Assembly: GCA_900095095.1 (NCBI GenBank)
Contig: FMBT01000459.1
Span: 1-64,000, forward strand
DNA: 64,000 nt
Source: Fragilariopsis cylindrus CCMP1102
Taxonomy: Eukaryota; Bacillariophyta; Bacillariophyceae; Bacillariales; Bacillariaceae
Direction: 5' to 3'
The position numbers were made by a program, and so were the translations under genes. Shown here one piece after another: positions 22,372 to 32,538 of this stretch. Within the stretch, counting starts at the first letter, position 1; the number at the start of each line of letters is the position of its first letter. The notes under the pieces are model-generated. The model did no database searches, was not told the DNA's origin, and saw only the letters and a list, made by a program, of their open reading frames with translations.

Positions 22372-23813
22372 ATGAAACTTTTAATTACTGCTACTACTAC
22401 TTTTTTTCTTACTATTGCTGCTGCTTTTTTATTATTGGCATCATCAGGAATAGTAAGCGCACAAGAAAAAGATGATATACCAACTACAGCCATAAATTCT
22501 GGATTATTTACCACATTAGTTGCTGGATTAAGTGCCGCCGACCTCGTGAGTACAGTATCAGAACCGAATGGTCCATATACAGTATTTGCACCAACGGATG
22601 CAGCATTTAATAGATTACCAACTGGAGTATTAAATTGTTTATTAGAACCAGAAAATGTTGATACACTTTCAGCAATCTTGACTTATCATGTCCTTGATCG
22701 ACAAGTATTATCCACTGATTTACCGGAAGGTACGTATAAAATGTAAAACTACTGTTGCTTTGCTTTGATTTAAAATTACTATCTCCCTTTTAATCTCAAC
22801 ACACACACACACATACCCTCTCTCTCTCTCGCTCTTTTGATCTCGCTCTTTTTATCTTGTCCTCATGCATTAATGAATACGTTCTACTCTCTCTCTGGTT
22901 CGTTTTTATATCTTTGTCGTTCGTTTCATTGTACCATTGTCGTTTCATTGTACTATTGATTTTGTCATTTCATTCATTGTACATTGTTTCATAATAAAAT
23001 ATAGGTACTGTATCAGTTCCAACATTATCACAAGGTGAGGAAATCGATATTGATTTATCATCATCCTCAATATCAAGTGTAATAAAATTGAATGATTCTG
23101 CAACTGTTGTCAATCCTGATATTTTGACAACCAATGGTGTTATACATGTTATTAATCAAGTGCTAGTACCACCATCCATTGATGTTGCGGCATTTATGTC
23201 GGATATATGTGGTATTATTACTGAAACATCATCAACATTATTAGTTGATATACCAAATACAGCTATTGATGCTGGTATTTTTAATACATTAGTGGCAGCA
23301 TTAAGTGCTGCCGATTTAGTGGATGCATTAAGTGCACCAAATGGACCATATACTGTATTTGCACCAACAGATGATGCATTTGCTGCATTGCCGGAAGAAT
23401 TAGTTCCTTGTTTACTTCAAAGTAAAAATAAGGATGCACTGACAAATATCTTACTCTATCATGTCGTGAATGGTCAAGTTTTATCTACTGATTTAAGGAA
23501 TGGTCTAGAAGTTCCTACTTTATTAGAAGGAGAATTTGATCTTACCGTTGATCTAACTAATGGTGTTAAGATCAATGATTCTACTGTTATTAAGGCTGAT
23601 ATCCTTGCAACGAATGGTGTTCTACATGTTATTAATGCTGTTTTAGTACCACCATCAATTGATGTTACTGCCTTCCTTGAAACATGTAATAGTAATATGG
23701 AGACTTTGGACGAATCATCATCATCTACATCATCATACGTTTCATCATTTTTAGGAGTTACAACCATCATCAGCATTATTTCTACTGGTGCTATTGTTTC
23801 AATCGTACTGTAA
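22372..23813 (+). CDS. Secreted double-FAS1 protein with GPI-like end
   Basis: Exons 22372-22729 and 23005-23813 (275-bp intron, phase 1, GTACGT donor, AATATAG acceptor) give about 388 residues. A signal peptide (residues 1-32, ending VSAQ) is followed by two FAS1 domains: the first has TVFAPTDAAFNRL, TYHVLDRQVLSTDL and VIHVINQVLVPPSID; the second has TVFAPTDDAFAAL, YHVVNGQVLSTDL and VLHVINAVLVPPSID. A Ser-rich linker and hydrophobic end (TIISIISTGAIVSIVL) resemble a GPI signal. Only domain 1 is interrupted by the intron, after DLPEG. Domain 2 is closer to the single domain of the 19.1-kb gene, pointing to local duplication. Likely cell-surface adhesion protein. Confidence 0.92.
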
Positions 23814-24279
23814 GGCAATGCAATGCAAGTGAACGAACGAACGAACGAACGAACGAACGATTGATTGACTGATTGATTGATTGATCGGTTGATTGACTGT
23901 TTGATTTGTGGATTGGAAGGAGATATTTTCGATATATACAGTAATGTATATATATATATATATATATATACTACACTGCACTGCACTATAAATTCAATTA
24001 TTAGCCTACTAGAACAAAAGTACAATACAGAAGCTAATTTCTTTTAGATATCAATCAATGGACACTGGAAAGACCTGTGTATGTAGAATTAGTCCTAGCT
24101 AGTATCTTAGCTGAGTGTCTATTCTGGAAATTCTTTTAAGATATTCTACTGTGTCTGACTGAAACTTAAAAATATCTTTTCGGTAAGACTTGAGAGTGCG
24201 GTTTTATTGTAGTTATCTTAGACTTCTTATTGCGAGATCGTTGATTCAATAATATTAATTACACTTCTCACTCACCCTT
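23814..24279. other. Spacer with simple repeats after FAS1 gene
   Basis: GAAC tetranucleotide run at about 23832-23858, TTGA run at about 23862-23890 and a TA run at about 23945-23970. The rest is unremarkable. Confidence 0.6.
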
Positions 24280-24665
24280 TTTGAATATGGGTCTTCCTTC
24301 CGACGAAAGACGGTTATACTTTCTGTAGATATCTCTATTGATATTGTTATTGCAATACAACAGTTGTTCAGACGCAAAAGGTTGTTATTAAAACACTTGT
24401 TTAATTAGTCTATGGATATTACAATTCATCAACAATAAAAGAGAGAGATAGTTCATTTCTCGTAATTGAGGTAATCTGTTCTTTTCCTTGTATTTTGGTA
24501 TTTCGGTAAACGTTAACTTCGTATACAACGTTATAGACTCAGGTATGGTGTATGATTTAACAGGGGGTTTGCAGTTCGCACTTCTTTTATTTGTGCTTCG
24601 ACTTCAACTGGTCATCACTGATTTCGATACTGTTCAACATTTACTTTTACGAACATAGTGGTTTA
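24280..24665 (+). repeat. Dispersed repeat family R1, copy B
   Basis: Shares GCAAAAGGTTGTTATTAA, TAGTCTATGG, TCATCAACAATAAAAG, TTGGTATT, ACAACGTTAT, TTCGCACTTCTTTT and ATGTACGATTTAA with copy C at 28125-28455, and is inverted relative to copy A. It ends just before the stop codon of the minus-strand Ala-rich gene, so it forms that gene's 3' flank. Confidence 0.75.
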
Positions 24666-24680
24666 TGTACGATTTAAGAG

Positions 24681-27437
24681 TTAGCCTAGAAATGCTTGAG
24701 CAAATTTTCCAGCGAATGTTCTAACTAATTCGTTTACCCCGTCCGTAATGATAGCGTAAATGAAATCACCATTTCCACAAGCAACACAAAAGTCTTTATC
24801 GGCGTCATCACCAACATTGATAACTTCGAGAAGTTTAACCCCGAATCCAATAAACTCTTTAGCAAAATCCAAAATATCGTTCACGATTTTTAATAGAAAG
24901 CCAGTAGCCTTGGCAACTTTTGCAGTAAGTCCGGCGGCTTTTTTAATCTCCGATTGATGCTGTATTAGATGGTAAATAGAATATGAATCGTAAGCACGAT
25001 AAAGGATGTGAAGAAGGAATGGTATCGTCGTTGTATCTTTCGGAACCACTTACCTGTTCGGCCGCATCAAGAGCTTTCGCACATTTAGCTTCATACTCTA
25101 TTGCTTTTGGTAACAGTTCAGTTTCGATACTAGTCACTTCACCATCGGCAATATCTTCTGCTGCTTTAGCAGTAGCCTCGGCAGACTCCTCTGCTACTTC
25201 GGCTGTACAAGTGATTGGTAATCATAGTACGCGAATCTATGTGAGGAAGGAATTTACTGTAACAAATCGAAACGATACAAACGTAACAGAGCAAAAATAA
25301 AGCACTTACCTGTTGTTGCAGGTTTCTGCTGTTGCAGCTGCCGCTTCAACTCCATCGGCAGCTACCTCTGCAGCATTTGCTCCTACATCGGCTGCGGTGG
25401 CTGTGAGATTGAGAGAAGAAAAGAAATATTAATATAGTACAGAGAGAAATGAGTAAATAATGTACTTCGAATATGCCTTAAACAGTAGTGAGCGATCAAC
25501 TTTATAACTAACCTGCTGCGCTCAAACCATCAGCAATAACGGCAGCAGCGTCAGCGACTGTAGATATCGAAAGGAAAGAGAGGAAGAGAGAGAATAGACG
25601 TTACAAAGTGAACTGAAACAAAATAAATAATAAAGAACAATTGACGTTGACGTATTCCATAATTAAAGTTAATGACTCACTAGGATTAAGTCCAAGCTCT
25701 ACTCCAGCAGCGACATCAAGACCGACGGCAGTAGCTGTTTCTGATGCCTCTGCAGCATCTACAAGCGATGAGAAGAAGCAAGATACGAATATGGATAAGG
25801 AATGACGTTACTGTAACAATGATAATGAACAATCGTAATGAAGAAGAAGAGTTACCTGCAGCCGTTGCTGTTCCTGTTGCTGCTGTTGCCGCAGTTGCAT
25901 CCGCCGCCTCCGCAGTGCTTTCAGAGACCTCCGTAGCTTTGTGAGAAAATAGAAATAAGAATGGGAATTCGAGAATTATATCAGCAAATCAATAGTCGAT
26001 CGATCCCTCTTATATGAAGTAACGGGGAGGGAGCACTTCCAATACTTTTAAAAAGGAAGAAGGATTTCCAACACACAACATATCGTTGGAAAACTGAAGC
26101 GAAGTACGTGACTTACCTTTTTCAGCAGCTTCCGCCGCTTCATCCGCTTCAACTTTAGCTGCATCTGCTGCTGCTTTTTCCTCGTCCTCTGACTCGGCTT
26201 CTTCTAGATCTTTTACTGCTTGCGTTGCCTTAGCTAATCTCACCTTTATAACATCAACATTTGCGTCTGCTGCCTTTAAAAGATCTGCTACCGTTGTGTT
26301 TGCCATATCTACTTTGTTGTTTAACTCTGTTACATCTACCAGAATCGTACTATTTGTAAAATTAACAAATTTCGTCAGGTCCGTTTGTAACTGTTTCAAA
26401 AAGATCTCCACATCTTGAAAATATTCTTCACCCTTTCCACAAATTGCTGTACAAACTTTACCGGTGTTGGGTGTGTTGTGTGTGGGTTCTGCTTTGGCAA
26501 GGCACTTTTCGTTAGCAGCATCGACAGCAATTCCACCATCAAGTTCCAAAGAGGATGGTAATACAGACTTTACTGCAGTAGCAACTCCATTACAGGCTTT
26601 TACTTCTACTACTGCCTTTACAGCATCTATAGTAGCAGTAAATGCATCGTCAATGAAAATCGAGCAGTCAGTGAACATGACTGTATCTGAATTCTTGAAG
26701 AAGCTTTCGGACGAAAGAGTACCATTTTGATCCTTACTCTGTAAAAGATTGTAACTGATTCCACCTGTCTCGGTCAACTTGGGTTTCGAAAGGATAGCAA
26801 CGAGAGGTCCTTCGAACGCATCGTCGTTGTCAGACAAAAATGTGATCGCTGCGTTTGGGTCACCGCTTGGGAAAGAAGTTGAAAACTCCGAAACAAACTG
26901 AGATGTAGACCGAATAAAATCCTTTCGAATTGGAGTGTCACTAAACACAAAGGTGTTACTGATATCGTTTGCAACCAATTTCAATGCACCTTCTATGCCA
27001 TTGCCCATTCTTGTGAGTTCGCACATTTTTGCAGTTTGAACAAACAAATCCTTTTCAGTATCCGCCTTGAATGATTTCTCAACCAAACTAGTAATGGCTT
27101 TAATGGATTGACCTTTTGTGTCTTGTAATTTAGAAATACAGGATGAGCCTGAATCTTTCTTGTTTTTCTTTCCTCTCTTGACAATTTTCTTCTTCGAACT
27201 CTTTTCCGGTTTCAGTTCTCTTCCATCTTTGCCGTGCTTGCCGGTCATATCGGCACCATCAACAAGGTCCGATAGCCATTCCGGACCGTTTCGCACGCCG
27301 TTAATGGTGATAGATGGATTCCCGTTTGGATCTTTGTCGATCATGCTGATTCCTCCTTGAATAAAGTGACTGCCATTCACTTCATCCGATTGGCTTACAG
27401 CTACAGCAATAGCTACTAACAAGTTGCAAATCTTCAT
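24681..27437 (-). CDS. Secreted protein with Ala-rich mini-exons, seven exons
   Basis: Hand-built exons: 27437-26117, 25936-25856, 25758-25681, 25557-25513, 25400-25310, 25202-25054, 24959-24681; about 680 residues. The signal peptide is followed by a Lys-rich cluster (SSKKKIVKRGKKNKKDS, about residues 80-96), a Cys-containing globular region, then Ala/Glu/Asp-rich helices. Exons 2-5 are short Ala-rich units with phase-1 boundaries (81, 78, 45 and 91 bp). The fourth is one base too long for the frame, a single-base slip near 25325. The last exon has amphipathic helices and a CVACGNG motif. All introns are about 100-180 bp with GTAAG/GTGAG/GTTAG-like donors. No known domain recognised. The next gene upstream on this strand, the protease, is also secreted and has a Lys/Ser cluster. 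Confidence 0.8.
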
Positions 27438-28124
27438 GATTCAATTACGATTGATTGATCGATATGGTACCTACTTTAGTTGAAAGTTGATCGTTATTAT
27501 AGTTGATAGTTGATAGTTGATACCTGCATTTCAACAACCTCTTTTACGAATGCGACAGTTTTTTTTTTGATTTTCCTGATCCTTGCTTTTGTCTGAGCTT
27601 GATCGAAGATTGCATCGGACTAAAACTACGCTTAAATACGAATGATTAAATTTTTCTTAGTTTTAGTCGCACGGTCGCTTAAGTATTTTTTCAGGTGACA
27701 TTTTGAAATAAATAAAAAGCATATACAGTATTTAAAAAAAATCGTCCGCGATGAGTTTTTTGATTTTCCTGACCCTGAAGTAATTTTCAGAGCCTCCAAG
27801 CATTGATTGAAAAGATCTTTTACAACAATAGTGTAGTATCTAGTAGTAACTTAAACATCAAATAGATACACCTAAGCACTCATTTTTGCTGATTATTTTA
27901 GTATGGAGTTTACTATTGAATTGTTATATTGAGCACTCATATATGCCACTGTAGGCTCACACATAACAACACACAAACAGCATGATTTTCGATCGAAATG
28001 AACAACAAAATATTCATTTCACTAATTTTTTGTCCGGGGACGTTCGAGGAACGCAACAAACGATTTGCTGTGTGGTAGTCCTAATTGCGAATCAAGGGAT
28101 GGTTAATGATAGTAGTACTCTAGT
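27438..28124. other. Spacer between tandem minus-strand genes
   Basis: Promoter side of the Ala-rich gene. A motif containing TTTTTGATTTTCCTGA occurs twice (about 27565 and 27757). No gene recognised. Confidence 0.5.
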
Positions 28125-28455
28125 GTTCAAAAGCAAAAGGTTGTTATTAACACAGTTGCTTATGTACTTAGTCTATGGTTATTACAGTTCATCAACAATA
28201 AAAGATAGAGATACAGTTGGTCGTTTCCCGTAATCTGGTTTTTTTTGTCTTTTGGTATTATTGCAGTAAACGGCAACTTTGTACACAACGTTATTCGTAA
28301 CATCGCTTCGTCTATAATAGACGGTATTTGTATTGGTGGTTCGCACTTCTTTTCTTTGTGCTTTGACTACAGGCAGCTCTTTTATTCTTGCTTCACTTCA
28401 AACATTTACTTATACGGACATAGGTGGGCATATGTACGATTTAACACATTAGTTT
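28125..28455 (+). repeat. Dispersed repeat family R1, copy C
   Basis: Direct relative of copy B (same landmarks, same orientation), ending at the 3' end of the protease gene and overlapping its last few bases. Confidence 0.75.
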
Positions 28456-31027
28456 GTGTCTGTGTAATCACAATACGCAAATTTATCAGAATTTGATATT
28501 TTTTCGTTTTTGCTTTTCTTGCCTTTCTTACTTTTCTTACTTGTCGACTTCTCAGACTTCTGTTTCATTTTCGTTGCCTCCAAAATGGCCAAGTAGCCGT
28601 TTACAAATCCGTATCCCGTTTCGTAATCGAATCCTGGTTCGTCCATGTCGATGGCGGTTCGTTCTAGGATGTTATAAATCTCCTTCGGGGTTAACGTTTT
28701 ATCAACTTGACGCAACAATAAAGCTAAAACAGCAACGTTTGGTGCGCCACACGATGTTCCAAAGAAACGAAACCCATCTTCAGGTCCAGCAGTAGTACCG
28801 GCTAATGGATCAAGTTTCTCCGCAAAAAATGAAGTTTGAGACCTGGTAGTATATTAATAAGAAAAAAAAATACGGATTTCATGAGAATGACATATTATTG
28901 AGAAGGAGAGAGATTTGGCGTAATTGTTGGAACCTACCCCTATCAAAGAAATGACAAAAGTAAATGGAAGATGATATCATTGTTAGGTTTTAATTTAGGA
29001 CGGCAATAGTTCAAATGAAACACAAATGAAACACAATACTGTAGGGTAGTACTCACATCCGGTCCAATAATATTCGGCTTCTCATAATTGCGGGGCTTCT
29101 TGTAACGAATACCGTTGTTATCGAAATAGATTGGTTGTGATCCTACTCCACCCGAGCTACTAAATGATTCTTTCACTAGAGATGGAAACGCTTGTGTATC
29201 AAATGCCGCACCAACTGCACTAACAAGAGGAGTATTCCCATGTGGACAAAATGGGGAAGCATTCAATTTTGGATCAACTTTTTTATAACTCTCCCGACCC
29301 TGATTAAAACTACCCCATTTCATAATCGAAGGTTCAGGTCCGTCGATGAGGGCAATTGCTAATTGATAGTCAATCCCTTTTGGTAGACCCCAAAATTCAA
29401 TCGGATCTTTTCCAATATTATCTTCGCGTCCAGAACATGCTTCGCAATAAAAATCATCAGAACTCCCGGCAATATAAATATTGATGTCAGTGAATGATCC
29501 AATCTGCATTTTTAAAACAAAAGAACAGTATGAACGAAACAAGACCATTATATTTTAGAATACACATATTATACATCAATGTATCTTCCATTCTTTGTGA
29601 AAATAAAAGGTTATGAATGTGGTACTTACTGGACCTGCACTTTTGTAGGGAGAATCCCATTGGAAGTCACCAAATCCATCGCCGCCTGATATAGTTTGAG
29701 AGCGTTTCCCGTTTTCGAATACATGGCACGATTTTACTTCATTTTGTGGAACCCAAGCAGGACAAGGTCCAGATTTGTATGGCCCACCAACCCAGGCACC
29801 GCCATCATTATTAAACATAGCAGTGAAGTATGGTATACTATCATTTTCAACAACGCTGTTTGCGGCTTTTGCAATCATTCCAGTCTGAAACAGAGGTTCG
29901 TCAGCGGTGGCTTTGAGAAAGTAACATAAAACGAAGCAACATCATTATTATCTTAGAAAGAAGTAAGTATTTAAATCAATCTATATTTCATGTGATACAT
30001 TCCTACAACTTACATAAGTCGTCAACAATTACATCACATCCTGCTTCCTTTAATTTCATTATACCCACAGCGAAATCAGCCATATTATCCGGGCCATAAA
30101 ATGCAATCTTGATATCTTTGGCGCTGGCGTAAATAACCTGTGCCATACCTCGTCCTTCATCTGTTCCTGATGGATCATCTTTTAAAATTTCCACATCATC
30201 AGGCAAAAAACCGCATTCGATGTCAGAATCGTAGTCACCTATGGCATTGAAAGAATCTGAAATAATACCAATTTTGAGACTGAAAGGAATATTTTTTATT
30301 AGCTAATAATATGTTGTGCGTAAATTAGGTAGTCATTGCATGGATGATATTATTGATTGGAGTATACATATACACATGCATATTCATACACTTATAGTAC
30401 ACTACACACTAAACTGACTTACCCGCCTCCTTTCAATTCAGGATATTCTTGCAAGATCCTGGGAATTTGTAAAGCAATTTTACTTCCAACAACCTCCTTT
30501 GTAGCTTGAGAGCAATTATTTTTACCGTTGTTAGTAGACGGACGCAAAACTCTTGCATCATTTCCTATCATTGCCCGGCTTGTATTCATGATACTAGGAT
30601 TGATACTTGCAACAGAAGGAAGATCTTCCATATCGTACAAGACGGACAAGTCCATGTAGCCACCACATATATACTCGTAACAAGCAGTCACGACCACCCC
30701 TCCTAATGCTTCCAATTCGGATCGCATCGTTGTATCCGCATCAGGATAGGATGAGGTAGTTACAATATCAACAGCCAACATCATCGTTCCGTCGATCTCC
30801 TTCCAACGAAGATTCTCCTCGTCGAGACCTGCAGCTGATAATTTACTTCCATTACTCGTACTTCCATTACTCGTACTTCCATTGTTGTCGAGATTTTTGA
30901 TAATCTGTTTAATGATGGTGTTTTGGCGCGGATCTGATTCAGCCGCAGTAGCGAATAAAGCTGATGGAGTCGAAGACGTTCCAATAGCTAGGACAAATGC
31001 GAATGCTGAGGTCTTGATGAACATCAT
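28449..31027 (-). CDS. Secreted S53/S8-like serine protease, six exons including a 2-nt micro-exon
   Basis: Exons: 31027-30423, 30279-30014, 29910-29630, 29503-29057, 28939-28938 (two bases, GG), 28842-28449; 664 residues, all phases agree. Introns are 143, 103, 126, 117 and 95 bp. Signal peptide at residues 1-30, then a variable region with a repeated STSNG element. The catalytic core has GLKIGIISDSF (Asp), TDEGRGMAQVIYA (Glu where a classical subtilisin has His), VIVDDLSTADEPLFQTG, and FFGTSCGAPNVA (Ser). This pattern matches the uncharacterised S53-like group of subtilase-fold peptidases. The C-terminal tail is Lys/Ser-rich (STSKKSKKGKKSKNEK). Joining exon 4 directly to exon 6 breaks the frame; with GG the protein reads GPD-G-SQTSFFAEK. 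Likely a cell-wall or extracellular protease. Confidence 0.88.
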
Positions 31028-31580
31028 GTTGTTGTTGAAGCGCTATGTTGGCTGATAAATCAATCTAAATTACAACACACGTCGTTTGTCGTTTTATGTG
31101 TACGATACAAGATATGTAATTTATTTCTTGCAAGTAAAAATCTTGTTGTACAGTAGCTTGCAAAGTACTCCTACCGGTATACCAGATTTGATTTGTCACT
31201 AACAGATGCATCCTTCGTTCGGTCAAGCAAAAAAAAAAAAAATAGTGTTCGCATTTTTCAAGCTACAGTAGGTATGATTGGCTAAGAAAAGAAAAGATCC
31301 AACAATTTTCTTATTAGAAAAGATCTCTTTTTGCCCCCGCCGTCGACGTCAGGCTCCAGTTGTAATTGAAGATCCATTTGACATTGAAGCACCAGTCTAC
31401 CGTATCCAGAGGTAGTGCGAGGAGAGCTGTAGAGAACAGAAATGTCAGACTTCAAAATACTGCACAGGTACTGTATTATGACTCGAACTCAAAAAAAATT
31501 CTTTTTGAGACTGAATTCGCGAACCGAGTGAGTTGCGAACCTAACCACCTTTAGCCATATCAGTCAAGTCGCGCAACGTA

Positions 31581-31670
31581 CTGTAATGCTATGACTTTGA
31601 ATTTAATTTTTGGTATTTGGGCGATACTAAAATCTGACGTACTGTAATATATTATTATTATTACCGGAAG
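31581..31670 (+). repeat. 90-bp direct repeat, copy 1
   Basis: From CTGTAATGCTATG to ATTACCGGAAG; near-identical to 31696-31785. Confidence 0.9.
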
Positions 31671-31695
31671 TTACCCTCCAAAACGTTTTACCAAT

Positions 31696-31785
31696 CTGTA
31701 ATGCTATGAATTTGAATCTAATTTTTGGTATTGGGGCAATACTAAAATCTGACGTACTGTAATATATTATTATTATTACCGGAAG
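31696..31785 (+). repeat. 90-bp direct repeat, copy 2
   Basis: Second copy, 115 bp downstream of copy 1 start to start, differing at only a few positions. Confidence 0.9.
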
Positions 31786-32538
31786 GAAATTTCATTAACT
31801 ACCTTTGGTTACAAAGAGATTTTTTACTCGCACGGTAGGGGTCGTTACAAAAATAGATATATTATCTATCCCCTTTCGCAAAGAATAAAAATTGCGGGGG
31901 AGACGAAAGGGACAAATACAAACAGAGGGAGAAAACTTCCCCGCAAAAAAAACAGTTTTCAATCATTGAAATTGCATTACCGGATGCTCCGATATACCGG
32001 ACAATCCCCTCGTTTTCTGACAAATAATAATAAATGATATGTGGTTTCGGTGTTTTAGTAAATTCCAGAGAGATAATTGTTTTGTTTTTTTCGTGTAACC
32101 ATAAGTATATCAAATAATAATTTCAAACAAAATCTTGAGCAAAAAATAAGAATCACAATATAATATTATATATCGCCTTGGTCCTTAATTAATGGTTCGC
32201 AAATAAATAGTAATATATGCCTCCGGACAAACATCTTCGAGTTCTTGTAAAGGTTCGGTGATTGTAAATTCAAAAGAGAAGTTTTTTCGTCATGTGTATG
32301 TATGTAACCATAACTATTTCAAAAATCAAATCAACAACAAATCAAATCAAATCTTGCGGTCCTTCGTCTATTTTCTTGTTCGCAATAAATCTAACACAGC
32401 GCAAGAAAAGGCAAGCGAAACAACGGTACTCAAGTGTTTATATATATCTTTGATGCCTACAGTATTACTTACATCAGTAGTATAGTGTAGTAGTGTCACT
32501 TTCCATTCAGGTCTGTTCCCATACAAGACATTAGAACC

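Larger units (their letters stand above)
31028..32538. other. Divergent promoter region with duplicated block
   Basis: About 1.5 kb between two secreted-protein genes. It contains the 90-bp direct repeats listed separately, a small hairpin (about 31488-31510) and TACTGTA-type words. No gene recognised. Confidence 0.55.

Noticed and set aside
28843-29056. Ordinary single 214-bp intron in the protease gene
   Set aside because: Breaks the reading frame before the active-site serine; the two-intron reading fits frame, motif and intron size.
31488-31510. Small AT-rich hairpin (CTCAAAAA / TTTTTGAG)
   Set aside because: Too short and low in complexity to stand out in this AT-rich background.
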